The notes under the pieces were generated by a model, which saw only the letters and a program-made list of their open reading frames with translations, was not told the DNA's origin and did no database searches. A stretch of 64,000 nt of DNA. Source: Saccharopolyspora soli (GTDB taxonomy: Bacteria > Actinomycetota > Actinomycetes > Mycobacteriales > Pseudonocardiaceae). Within the stretch, counting starts at the first letter, position 1; every line of letters begins with the position of its first letter. Positions 8,233-17,800 of the stretch are shown piece after piece. The stretch is from NCBI RefSeq assembly GCF_022678645.1, contig NZ_JALBWV010000008.1, positions 62,001-126,000 of the forward strand. Direction: 5' to 3'. The translations under genes were made by a program, and so were the position numbers.

Positions 8233-9423
8233 GTGGTCATCACCGACATCCGGCTCCGCCGCGTCCGGGCGACCATGCCCACCGACGGCGACCACTGGGA
8301 AGAGCGGCTGGTCCGTCCGATCGACGTCTACCCGGAGTACCGCACCCGCGACGACCACGAAGGCGGCGTGCAGACTCCCGACGGGTTCGCCTTCATCGCC
8401 CACTTCGTCGAGATCGAGACCGACGACGGGCTGCTGGGGCGCGCTGGTCCAGTGCCGGAAACCGTCGCGTGGATCGTCGCGCGGGAGCTGCGGCCGCTGC
8501 TGACCGGCCAAGATCCGATCGCTGGCGAAAAGCTTTGGGACCAGATGCACCGCGCCCAGGTCCACGGGCGCCAAGGCGCGACCATGCTCGCCATCAGCGC
8601 CGTCGACTGCGCGCTGTGGGATCTTCGCGGCCGTCTGCTCGGCCAGCCGGTGTACCGCCTGCTCGGCGGTCCCACCCGCGACGAGGTGCCCGCGTACGCA
8701 TCGATGCTGGGGTTCTCGGTGCGCGATCTCGACCGCGTGCGGGCACGGGCCATCGAGTACAAGAAACGCGGGTACCGCGCCCAGAAGTGGTTCTTCCGGC
8801 ATGGTCCCGCCAGCGGGTACGAGGGCTTGCGCGCGAACGTGGACCTGGTGCGCACGGTTCGGGAAGCGGTCGGCGAGGACTACGACATCATGTTCGACTG
8901 CTGGCAGTCGATGGACGTCTCCTACGTCACCGAGCTCGCCGCGCGGATCGCACCCTACCGGCCTCGTTGGTTGGAGGAAGTAGCGATGCCGGACCGCATC
9001 GACAGCTACCGCGAGCTGCGGCAACGGCTGCGGATCCCGCTGGCCGGTGGTGAACACGAGTACACGCGGTGGGGCATGCGGCGGTTCATCGACACCGGTG
9101 CGCTTGATGTCGTCCAACCGGACATCTACTGGTGCGGCGGCCTGTCCGAAACCCTGAAGATCGCGGCCTACGCGACCGCGCACGACCTCGTGACCATCCC
9201 GCACGGCCACTCCGCGGCGGCGACGTTGCACTTCTCCCTGACGCAGTCGCCGATGCACACCCCGTACCAGGAGCACCTCGTCAAGTGGAACGCGATTCAC
9301 CAGTTCTTCCTCGTGAATCCGGTGGAACCGGTAGACGGCGTGCTGCGGCCCAACGACGAACCCGGCCTCGGCATGGAAATCGACCTCTCCCGGGCGGACG
9401 CCGACGAGATCGTCTTCGCCTGA
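8233..9423 (+). CDS. Enolase-superfamily sugar-acid dehydratase (rhamnonate-dehydratase-like)
   Basis: A 396-residue member of the mandelate racemase/muconate-lactonising branch. It has the N-terminal capping domain, a beta-barrel Lys region (RAQKWFFRHGP, about 183-193), metal ligands Asp in IMFDCW, Glu in WLEEVAMP and Glu in AGGEHEY, and a catalytic-type His in IPHGHSAA. The KWFFRHGP stretch is reminiscent of L-rhamnonate dehydratases (recalled, not searched). It would dehydrate an aldonic acid to a 2-keto-3-deoxy acid. GTG start 2 bp after the transporter stop, with no clear ribosome site, so coupled translation is likely. No aldolase or kinase follows. Confidence 0.8.
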   Translation: MVITDIRLRRVRATMPTDGDHWEERLVRPIDVYPEYRTRDDHEGGVQTPDGFAFIAHFVEIETDDGLLGRAGPVPETVAWIVARELRPLLTGQDPIAGEKLWDQMHRAQVHGRQGATMLAISAVDCALWDLRGRLLGQPVYRLLGGPTRDEVPAYASMLGFSVRDLDRVRARAIEYKKRGYRAQKWFFRHGPASGYEGLRANVDLVRTVREAVGEDYDIMFDCWQSMDVSYVTELAARIAPYRPRWLEEVAMPDRIDSYRELRQRLRIPLAGGEHEYTRWGMRRFIDTGALDVVQPDIYWCGGLSETLKIAAYATAHDLVTIPHGHSAAATLHFSLTQSPMHTPYQEHLVKWNAIHQFFLVNPVEPVDGVLRPNDEPGLGMEIDLSRADADEIVFA

Positions 9424-9460
9424 CCGCCCTTCCCACCAGCCCCCGAGAAAGTGCCGTCGC

Positions 9461-11155
9461 ATGACTGAGCTCGCGCGCGCCACGCCGCGCTGGTGGCGCA
9501 CCGCCACCGTCTACCAGATCTATCCGCGGAGCTTCGCCGACTCCACCGGCGACGGGATCGGCGACCTCCGCGGCATCATCGGCAAGCTCGACTACCTCGC
9601 CGCCCTCGGGATCGGCGCGGTCTGGCTCAGCCCCGTGTACCGATCCCCGCAGGACGACAACGGCTACGACATCAGCGACTACTACGACATAGACCCGATG
9701 TTCGGCACCCTCGCGGACTTCGACGAGCTGATCGCGGCGGCGCATGCGCGGGATATCCGCGTGGTGATGGACCTCGTCGTCAACCACACCTCGGACGAGC
9801 ACCCGTGGTTCGTGGCCTCGCGCGACCCGGACAGCCCGAAGCGGGACTGGTATTGGTGGCGGCAGAAGCCCAACAACTGGGGATCGCGCTTCTCCGGTCC
9901 GGCATGGGAGTTCGACGAGCAGTCCGGCGAGTACTACCTGCACATCTTCTCCCGCAAACAACCGGATTTGAACTGGGAGAACGCCGAACTGCGCGGGGAG
10001 ATCCACCAGGTGATGCGCTGGTGGCTCGACCGCGGCGTCGACGGCTTCCGGATGGACGTCATCAACTTCATCGCCAAGCCCGCCGAACTCCCCGACGCGC
10101 CGGTTGCCGACGGCGCCCCCTACGGCGACGCCGAGGCGCTGTATGCGAACGGTCCGCGGCTGCACGAGTTCTTGCGGGAGATGCATCGAGAAGTGTTCGC
10201 GGGGCGGGAAGACAAGTTGCTCACGGTGGGCGAGACGCCCGGAACGTCGGTGGCGCAGGCTCGCCTGCTGACCGATCCCGCCCGCGCGGAGCTGGACATG
10301 GTGTTCCAGTTCGAGCACGTCGAGCTGGACCGCGGGCGGGACAAGTGGGACATGCGCCCGCTCGACCTGGTCGCGCTGAAACGGACCCTGGAGCGCTGGC
10401 AGTCCGGGCTGGCGGAACAGGGCTGGAACAGCCTGTACTGGAACAACCACGACCAACCCCGCGTCGTGTCGCGCTGGGGTGACGACACGACCTACCGCGA
10501 TGAGTCGGCCAAACTGCTGGCCACCGTGCTCCACCTGCACCGTGGCACGCCCTTCGTGTACCAGGGCGAGGAGCTGGGCATGACGAACATGCCCTTCGAC
10601 TCGATCGATGACTTCGCCGACATCCAGTCGCGCAACCACTACGCAGAGGCGACGCAACGGCTCGGCCAGCCTCCGGAGCGCGTCCTGCAAGCGCTTCGCC
10701 GACGCTCACGCGACAACGCGCGGACGCCGATGCAGTGGGACGACACGGAAAACGCCGGATTCAGCACCGGAATACCTTGGCTGCCAGTCAATCCGAACTC
10801 CACCAGCATCAATGCCGCGGCCCAGGAGAAGGATCCGGACTCGGTCCTCGCGCACTACCGCGCCTTGATCGAGCTGCGCAAGACCGAACCGCTCGTCACC
10901 GACGGCGCCTACACGCTGCTGCTCCCCGACGACGAAACGATCTTCGCGTTCACCCGGACGTCGGCCGAGAGCGGCCTGCTGGTGCTGGCCAACTTCTCGT
11001 CGCACGACATCGACGTCCCCGACCACGCCGTTGACGAATGGTCCGGAGCCCGGCTGATCATCGGCAACTACCTCCACACACCACCGGTGCTACCGAAGTC
11101 CGTGCACCTCCGCCCCTGGGAAGCCATCGTCACCAAAAACCCTGAGCGCCGATAG
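9461..11155 (+). CDS. GH13 alpha-glucosidase / oligo-1,6-glucosidase
   Basis: A 564-residue cytoplasmic glycoside hydrolase of the oligo-1,6-glucosidase/alpha-glucosidase type. It has YQIYPRSFADSTGDGIGDL near the start, the nucleophile Asp199 in GFRMDVINF, the acid/base Glu258 in VGETPG, and the transition-state His-Asp (330-331) in NNHDQPR. The C-terminal beta domain ends near 564. It hydrolyses terminal alpha-glucosidic bonds of short oligosaccharides. It lies 37 bp after the enolase gene and is probably under the same LacI control. The pairing with a sugar-acid pathway is odd and hints at a glucosylated substrate. Confidence 0.9.
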   Translation: MTELARATPRWWRTATVYQIYPRSFADSTGDGIGDLRGIIGKLDYLAALGIGAVWLSPVYRSPQDDNGYDISDYYDIDPMFGTLADFDELIAAAHARDIRVVMDLVVNHTSDEHPWFVASRDPDSPKRDWYWWRQKPNNWGSRFSGPAWEFDEQSGEYYLHIFSRKQPDLNWENAELRGEIHQVMRWWLDRGVDGFRMDVINFIAKPAELPDAPVADGAPYGDAEALYANGPRLHEFLREMHREVFAGREDKLLTVGETPGTSVAQARLLTDPARAELDMVFQFEHVELDRGRDKWDMRPLDLVALKRTLERWQSGLAEQGWNSLYWNNHDQPRVVSRWGDDTTYRDESAKLLATVLHLHRGTPFVYQGEELGMTNMPFDSIDDFADIQSRNHYAEATQRLGQPPERVLQALRRRSRDNARTPMQWDDTENAGFSTGIPWLPVNPNSTSINAAAQEKDPDSVLAHYRALIELRKTEPLVTDGAYTLLLPDDETIFAFTRTSAESGLLVLANFSSHDIDVPDHAVDEWSGARLIIGNYLHTPPVLPKSVHLRPWEAIVTKNPERR

Positions 11156-11175
11156 TCGCGCGCACGGATTTCGAG

Positions 11176-11222
11176 GTGAGGGGCACCCTTTACCAAGTAA
11201 GTTGGTTAAGGGTGCCCCTCAC
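11176..11222. terminator. Bidirectional hairpin terminator, member of a repeated family
   Basis: GTGAGGGGCACCCTT (11176-11190) pairs perfectly with 11208-11222, and the stem continues with one mismatch toward the loop. It lies between the convergent glucosidase and metallophosphoesterase genes. The 20 bases leading into and forming its left arm are identical to those at the 49636 hairpin, so this is a dispersed element as well as a terminator. Confidence 0.75.
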
Positions 11223-11230
11223 TCTTCACC

Positions 11231-12736
11231 CTATGGGGTGTGGATGTGGGTCCGTCGCGGGCGGTGCAGGCCGGTCAGGTCTCGGGCGACCACGGTGTTG
11301 CGGTCCGCCACGGTGTTGCCGAACGCGTACTGCGACCAGGTCCCCATGATCTCCTGGCGGCTGCGCTCGCTCCATCGGCGCGCGAGTTCGCTGCGCGACT
11401 TGTAGAAGTTCAGCGCGTAGCCGTGGGTGTGCAGCCGGAGGATGGAGAACCCACCGGGATATTCCTTGGCCGCTGCGACCTCCTGCAGCGTCACACCGGG
11501 CGCGGCCGGGCTGACCGTGCGGTGGTTGCGGTGGGTGTGGCCAGCGTGGTGCAGGAACACTCCCGGCGTCTTCGCGTACGAGTCCAATATGGATGATGAT
11601 TGGGCGGCGTCCAGCGATTTGCTCGGGGTGATGGGGAAAGCCGAGTCCTGCACGACCAGCGGGTGGTGTCCGAACACGATGGTCGGCTGGTCGCGGTGGG
11701 CCGCGAGGTCGGCCTGGAACCAGGCCAGCTGGTCCGGCGACATGCCACCGGCATCGCCGCCGCTGCCCGGCTTGTCGTAGGTGTCCAGGCCGACCACGTG
11801 CAGACCGGACAGGTCCGTGGAGAAGTACGTCGGCTGGTCGCCGGGGAAGTACGCGTCGTGGAAGCAGTCGTTGCCCTGCCACTGACCGACTCGGCACGTC
11901 GAATAGGCGTCACCGATGTGCGCACGATCGTGATTTCCCCGAGTGATGAAGTAATCCTTCTGGTACTCGCCGAACCCGGACAGCAGCTGACCGGCCCGGC
12001 TGAGATCGGTCGGCAGCGCTTCGGCGGAGATGTCGCCAGCGCCCAGCAGGTAGGCGGGGTCGAAGCTCCGCACGTCCTGGACCAGCGATTCCAGCATGAC
12101 CTCCGGGTACGGCGGCAGGCCGGGTTCCTGCATGATCCCGATGTACTGCGGCTGGCCGCCGACCAGGCCAGCCTGGGTCTCGCCCATGTGCAGGTCGTTG
12201 CAGAGCACGAGCGAGAACAGGTAGCTGCCCTCCGGAGCGTGCGGGGTGGTGAACGAGTAGGGGCCGCCCGTGTCGAACCCGTAGGTCGAGGTGCCCACCG
12301 CGTTTCCGGCGATGAGTGTGAACTGCATCGGCGCGGCCAACTTCCCGTTGGAACGCGCTTGGTAGTAGTAGGTCTGCCCCGGTTCGAGGTCGGTCAGCTC
12401 GACGTAGTGGTACGGCGTGTTGTCAGAAATCCCGTAGGCCACCCGGTTCAGGCGCCGCGGATTCGTGCCGTAGCGCACCTCGCCGTCGGACGGGGCGGGA
12501 ACCATGCGCCCCAACCCGTCGTCGGTGCCAGCCACGCCGGTGTACCAGGTGATGACCGCGTGGTCTTCGGCGAGTGTGACCAGTTCCAGGTTGACCGGGG
12601 TCACACCATCCGTGGAGCCGTCCGGAGCGGTCGCGGCGAGGGCGCGGGCGGGGTCCATCGCGAGAAGCGGCGCGGATGCGGCTACGACAGCGGACCAACG
12701 AAGAAGTTCTCGGCGAGAGAAATCACAACCAGGCAT
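11231..12736 (-). CDS. Tat-exported metallophosphoesterase (purple-acid-phosphatase-like)
   Basis: A 501-residue protein. The Tat signal is SRRELLRWSAVVAASA (about 7-22). A fibronectin-III-like domain (about 45-155, GVTPVNLELVTLAED...YYYQARSNG) precedes a calcineurin-like phosphoesterase domain with a full metal set: NDLHMG, GAGDIS, TRGNHDRAH, FGHHPL and HAGHTHRN. It would release phosphate from extracellular phosphoesters. The ATG at 12736 places the RR motif near the N terminus; upstream in-frame codons lack signal character. It is convergent with the glucosidase across a terminator. Confidence 0.85.
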   Translation of the reverse strand: MPGCDFSRRELLRWSAVVAASAPLLAMDPARALAATAPDGSTDGVTPVNLELVTLAEDHAVITWYTGVAGTDDGLGRMVPAPSDGEVRYGTNPRRLNRVAYGISDNTPYHYVELTDLEPGQTYYYQARSNGKLAAPMQFTLIAGNAVGTSTYGFDTGGPYSFTTPHAPEGSYLFSLVLCNDLHMGETQAGLVGGQPQYIGIMQEPGLPPYPEVMLESLVQDVRSFDPAYLLGAGDISAEALPTDLSRAGQLLSGFGEYQKDYFITRGNHDRAHIGDAYSTCRVGQWQGNDCFHDAYFPGDQPTYFSTDLSGLHVVGLDTYDKPGSGGDAGGMSPDQLAWFQADLAAHRDQPTIVFGHHPLVVQDSAFPITPSKSLDAAQSSSILDSYAKTPGVFLHHAGHTHRNHRTVSPAAPGVTLQEVAAAKEYPGGFSILRLHTHGYALNFYKSRSELARRWSERSRQEIMGTWSQYAFGNTVADRNTVVARDLTGLHRPRRTHIHTP

Positions 12737-13068
12737 GCGGCCGAAGCTAGGAGCCCAATGTGAACGGCAGCTTGGCGTTTGTCCCTCCGCACATGTCGCC
12801 GAGGAGAAGACGATCCCGAAACCCGACGCCCACGACATTTCTGGACGTCGCGTGGGACCGGTGGGCGCTGAGTGCCACGCTGACGGACGTTGACCGGGGA
12901 ATCCGGGGCGGGGCTGGCGATTTCGCGCGCCAACCCCGATGCATCGCGAGGTGGTTGATGCCCAACGAGGTCACGCTGCGGTACACGGCCGTGCCCGGTG
13001 CGGATCATTCCGGCTTCGCGCGGTACGCGTATTTGACCATCCGTTCTAGTTTGGGTTAGCGTTGGCCG
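12737..13068. other. 332-bp divergent intergenic region
   Basis: It lies between the minus-strand phosphoesterase start and the plus-strand TetR start. Open frames here have weak codon bias and no recognisable family. The only clear element is the TetR half-operator near its right end. Confidence 0.5.
13042..13053. promoter_or_regulatory. TetR operator copy 1
   Basis: CGTTCTAGTTTG ends 15 bases before the TetR GTG start. Its exact reverse complement recurs at 13686-13697 before the SDR gene, suggesting that the regulator controls both genes. The short distance implies a near-leaderless TetR transcript. Confidence 0.55.
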
Positions 13069-13650
13069 GTGGTCAGGACGAAGGAGTTCGATCCGGATGT
13101 GGTCCTGCAGCGGGCGTTGGAGCTGTTCTGGGAGCGCGGTTACGAGGCGACCTCGATGGCGGATCTGGTCGCGCATCTCGGTATTGCGCGAGCCAGCATC
13201 TACGCCACCTACGGTGGCAAGCGCGAGCTGTACCTGAAGGCGCTCGACCGGTATCTGCGGGCGCAGGATCCCAACGTGGTCGGGAGGTTGTCGCAGCCGG
13301 GGCCCGTGCTGCCAGCGCTGCGCTCGCTGGTGGACGCGTATGTCGCCGAATCCCTGGCCGACGAGCGCCATCGGGGCTGCATGGTGGTCAACGCGGCAGT
13401 GGAACTGGCGGCGCGGGACCGGGACGTGGCCAGATGGGTCCAGTTGAGCTGGGACACGCTGGAGACCGCGTTGGTCTCGGCGCTGATGCGGGCGCGGGCG
13501 CAGGGGGAGATCTCCGCCGACCGGGATCCGCGCGCGCTGGCGCGCTTCTTCCTCGTGATGCTGCAGGGCATCCGGGTGCTCGGCCGGGCCGATCCCGATC
13601 CGGCGCGGCTGCGTGACGCCGCCGAGCAGGCCATGGCAGTCCTCCGGTAG
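13069..13650 (+). CDS. TetR/AcrR-family transcriptional regulator
   Basis: A 193-residue TetR protein. The N-terminal HTH (about 10-55) includes FWERGYEATSMADL and GIARASIYATYGGKRELY, and an alpha-helical ligand domain follows. GTG start. It sits 140 bp upstream of an SDR gene on the same strand, and shared operator sequences flank it, so it probably represses itself and the SDR. The ligand is unknown. Confidence 0.85.
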   Translation: MVRTKEFDPDVVLQRALELFWERGYEATSMADLVAHLGIARASIYATYGGKRELYLKALDRYLRAQDPNVVGRLSQPGPVLPALRSLVDAYVAESLADERHRGCMVVNAAVELAARDRDVARWVQLSWDTLETALVSALMRARAQGEISADRDPRALARFFLVMLQGIRVLGRADPDPARLRDAAEQAMAVLR

Positions 13651-13685
13651 CGCCCCTCGCCGTGTGGGGTGTTTTGGCATGCTGT

Positions 13686-13705
13686 CAAACTAGAACGATC
13701 GATCT
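13686..13705. promoter_or_regulatory. TetR operator copy 2 before the SDR gene
   Basis: CAAACTAGAACG (13686-13697) is the exact reverse complement of the site at 13042. It continues into TAGAACGATCGATCTA, a 16-bp near-palindrome with 14 symmetric positions. Dyads of this kind are usual for TetR dimers. Confidence 0.6.
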
Positions 13706-13790
13706 ATTTTGGGAGTGCACTGGTCGAGTCCGCGAGGGCGTGGACGGCAGCCGTCGCAGTTGAAGATCAGGAAGGAACAGAGCGGGAATC

Positions 13791-14549
13791 ATGAGTATCC
13801 GTTTTGCTGACAAGGTCGTCCTCGTCACCGGCGGCGGATCCGGCATCGGCCGCGCTGCCGCTGTCGCGTTCGCCCGCGAAGGTGCCACCGTTGTCGTCGC
13901 CGGACGCAACCCGGAGTCGTTGGCCCAGACGCTCGAACAGATCGAGCAGGACGGCGGGTCCGGCAGCGCCATCACCGCCGATGTCTCCAGCTCCGCTGAC
14001 GTGGCCCGGCTGGTGGCGAGCACCGTGGAACAGCACGGCGGATTGCACGTGGCGTTCAACAACGCCGGTGTCTTCACAGCCGGGACGGTCGCCGACGTCG
14101 ACGAAGCGGACTGGAACAACCTGATGGCCATCAACCTCACGGGTGTGTGGCTGTCGATGAAATACGAGATCACCCACATGCGAGACCACGGTGGCGGTGT
14201 CATCGTCAACACCGCCTCCAATCTCGGCGTCCACCTGCGCCCCGCGTCGGTGGGCGCGTATGCGGCCTCCAAAGCGGCGGTCAGCATCCTGACCCGCACA
14301 GCGGCCAGGGATTACATCGGCGACGGGATCCGCATCAACGCGATGAGCCCAGGGCCGATCGAAACGTCCATGTCCCGGCGGCCGGGTGAGACCGAGGCCG
14401 ATCAGGCCGAACGCATGAAGACGGCGCTGCCGATCGGCCGCGTCGGGACCTTGGACGAAGCCACCGCGGCGGTGCTTTGGCTTGCTTCCCCGGAATCCAG
14501 CTTCGCCGTCGGACACGACCTCGTCCTGGACGGCGGGGCCAGCGCATGA
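13791..14549 (+). CDS. Short-chain dehydrogenase/reductase (classical SDR)
   Basis: A 252-residue classical SDR. It has the cofactor motif GGGSGIGRA (about 15-23), NNAG (about 89-92), catalytic Ser in VNTASNL, the YAASK pair (Tyr/Lys, about 158-162) and the SPGPIET segment. Oxidoreductase acting on an alcohol or ketone, with the substrate unknown. A good Shine-Dalgarno (AGGAAGG) lies upstream of the ATG. It follows the TetR gene, which probably controls it. Confidence 0.9.
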   Translation: MSIRFADKVVLVTGGGSGIGRAAAVAFAREGATVVVAGRNPESLAQTLEQIEQDGGSGSAITADVSSSADVARLVASTVEQHGGLHVAFNNAGVFTAGTVADVDEADWNNLMAINLTGVWLSMKYEITHMRDHGGGVIVNTASNLGVHLRPASVGAYAASKAAVSILTRTAARDYIGDGIRINAMSPGPIETSMSRRPGETEADQAERMKTALPIGRVGTLDEATAAVLWLASPESSFAVGHDLVLDGGASA

Positions 14550-14550
14550 C

Positions 14551-14655
14551 CTGAACGTTGACGTCGCCGAGCCCCAGCTGAGCTACGTCGCCGATGTGCT
14601 CGTCGACGCGCTTGTGGCGCATCCTGTTCGTGGCACCGTGCTGGATCTGTCGGGT
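14551..14655 (+). pseudogene. Remnant of an NAD(P)-binding protein C-terminus
   Basis: Directly after the SDR stop, an open stretch with good codon bias but no start reads about 35 residues, including YVADVLVDALVAH and GTVLDLSGG. This resembles the C-terminal VADVLV...G-T-x-x-LSGG segment of NmrA/SDR-like proteins. Codon bias is lost after it. It is probably a decayed gene fragment. Confidence 0.35.
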
Positions 14656-14833
14656 GGTCCTCGAAGACTGCACCGGTCGAGGACGCCCGAACACTGCGGT
14701 CGGTTGGTGCCCCACGTGCCGAGATCTGTCGGAAAGCCGTGTCGCAACCGGCTTCTGACGTTGGTGAAGTGTTTTCCTGTTGGCCATGGCGAGATCGCAG
14801 CAGTGGCGACGGGCTCGGTGAAGATTTCCGCCC

Positions 14834-17800
14834 GTGAGAACTACGACCATGCGCCTCTTCGGCGCCGGTGCTCTCTCCGCTGCCCTGGTCATGGGCTCGG
14901 TGGCACCTGCTCTCGCCGAGCCCGTTGGCGCGGGCGACTCCCCGATCGATTCCGCCCCGGCCCTCCTCGGCGCGGATCCATCCGCGGGCCGTACTCCGGC
15001 GGCGTCCTCTCGGCTCGACGAGCCGAGCCTGGTCCTCGGGGATTCCGGTGGCCAGCGCATCATGATCGACAAGACCGAGCGGCCGGTGGCGCCAGGACTG
15101 GAGCTGAGCTCCTTCCAGTGGCTGGATGCTGCCGGGTTCCTGCGCGGTGATGCGCTCGTCGCCGATCTCGGCACCCAGGGCCTGTCCGGTGACTACCTGT
15201 TCCCAGGTGAGGTCGCCAAGGGCGAGGCACTTTCCCAGCAGGCCGAACGCGAACACGCCGTTGCGGCCGTGAACGGGGATTTCTTCGACATCAACAACTC
15301 CACCGCGCCGCTGGGTGTCGGCCTGTCCAAGGACGGCATGGTCAAGGGACCGGTGCCGGGTTGGAACCACGCCGTCGGCATCGACGCCCAGGGCATCGGC
15401 CGGATGACCGAGATGTTCCTCGAAGGGTCGGTGTCCATGCCGGGGCCGCGCACCGCGCGCCTCGACGGGCTCAACCAGCACCAGCTCCCACCTGGCGGAA
15501 TCGGCGCGTACACCTCGCTGTGGGGCTCCTACACCCGCGCGCCCGCGACGGCCGGTGCGAGCCGGGTCCGCGAAGTGACCGTCGTCGACGGCAAGGTGAC
15601 GACCGTCGCGACCGAGGCCGGTTCCGGCGCTATCGCGGAAAATTCGCTCGTGCTGGTCGGCTTGGACGCCGGGGCGGACGCGCTCGAACCGCTGCGGGTG
15701 GGCGACGCTGTGTCGCTGAACTACGCGCCGCGCTCCGACGACGGCCAGATGTCCTTCGCGGTAGGCGGGAACACGGTCCTGCTGCGTGACGGCGTTGTGC
15801 AGCCGCAGGATGACCAAGCGGTGCATCCCCGCACGTCGGTCGGATTCTCGGCGGACGGCAGGAAGATGTTCCTGGTCACCATCGACGGCCGGACCCGCGA
15901 GAGCCGGGGCATGACCTACCAGGAACTCGGCGCGTTCATGAAAGAACTCGGCGCCGATGACGCGCTCAACCTCGACGGCGGCGGATCCTCGACGCTGGTC
16001 GCCCGCGAGGCGGGCGAGCCGGGTGTGGACGTCGAGAACGATCCCTCCGATGGCGCCGAGCGACCTGTCCCGAACGGTTTGGCGCTCTTCGCCGCGCAGG
16101 GCAGTGGTCGCCTCACCGGCATGCGCGTGGTGCCCGCCGCCGACGAGGAAGACGAGTCGCTGAGCCGCGTTTTCCCCGGCCTGACGAGGAAACTCGCCGC
16201 GCTCGGCTACGACGAGACGTACGCGCCGGTGGCCGCCGACCCGCACTGGCAGGTGCAACCCGCCACCGTCGGCCAGATCGGGAAGGACGGCACGTTCACC
16301 GCCGCGAACTCCGGTGACGCCGAGGTGATCGCGAACGACCACCAGGCGTCCGGGAAGCTGCTGGTGACGGTGCTCGGCCCGCTCGCCCGCACGCGAGCCG
16401 ACATCGACAAGGTCGTGCTGGCGAATCCGCAGGCCACCGGGACGTTCGGCATCGTCGGCTATGACCGCGACGGGTTCCAGGCGCCCATCGATCCGGCGGA
16501 CGTCGAGCTGGACTACGACCGCTCGCAGTTGGACATCACGCCCACGGCCGAGGGCACCTTCCAGGTCCGGGCGAAAGCCGACCGCGTCGGTTCCGTCGTC
16601 ACCGCGACAGTGCGCGGCGTCGTCACCCACGTGCCGGTCAGCGTCGGCCTCGACGACGTGGTGGTCGCCGACTTCGCAGACGCCGCGCAGTGGAAGTTCG
16701 GCACGGCGCGCGGCAGCGGCTCGGTCGAACCCGCCACCGGCCGCGACGGCGGCCCCGCGCTGAAGTTGTCGTACGACTTCACGCAGTCGACCGCGACGCG
16801 GACGGCCTACGCAACTGCTCCGGCGCCCATCCAACTGCCCGGCCAGCCGCTTTCGGTGGGCGCATGGGTCTACGGCGAGGGCAAGGGCGAGTGGACCGCC
16901 TTCACCATCGTCGACGCCGAAGGCACCTCGCAGTCGCTGTACGGCCCCTACATCACCTGGACCGGATGGCAGTACGTGGAGGTGCCGATTCCGCAGACCG
17001 TCGCATTCCCGGTGACGGTGACCCGGTTCTACACGATCGAGACGTCCGCGACCCGCCAGTACACCGGATCCGTGCTCGTCGACGACATCACGGCCAAGGT
17101 GGCGCCGCAGGTGGCGGTGCCCGCCTCACCGCGAGTGGAAGACCCGGTCGTCGTGCAGGACGGCTCGGTGGCCGGAGATGACCGGCGCTGGCGCTTCGCC
17201 GTGGTCTCCGACGCCCAGTTCATCGCGGCCGACCCGAACAGCCCGCTGGTCGAAGCGGCCCGGCGGACGTTGCGCGAAGCGGTGGCGGCGAACCCGGACT
17301 TCATCGTCATCAACGGTGACTGGGTGGACACCGGATATCCCGAGGACCTCGCGCTCGCGCACCGCGTCATAGACGAGGAGATCGGCGACAAGGTGCCGTG
17401 GTACTACAACCCCGGCAACCACGAGGTCTACGGTTCCGGGAACCAGGCGAACTTCCGCGCCGAATTCGGGGAGACGCACCGGAGTTTCGACCACAACGGC
17501 ACGCGGTTCGTGCTGCTCGACTCGTCGCTGGGCACCCTGGGCGGCGGCGGGTTCGACCAGTGGACGATGCTGCGCGGGGCCCTCGACGGCGCGGCGAAGG
17601 ACGCCAACATCAACGGCGTCGTCGCGATGTGGCACCACCCGCCGCGCGACCCCTCGCCGCTGCAGAACAGCCAGCTGACCGATCGAACCGAAGCCGAGGT
17701 GGTCGAGCAGTGGTTGGCCGACTTCCGCCGCGACACCGGAAAGGGCGCGGCCTTCATCGGCGGGCATGTCGGTTCGTTCTCGGCGAACAGCGTCGACGGC

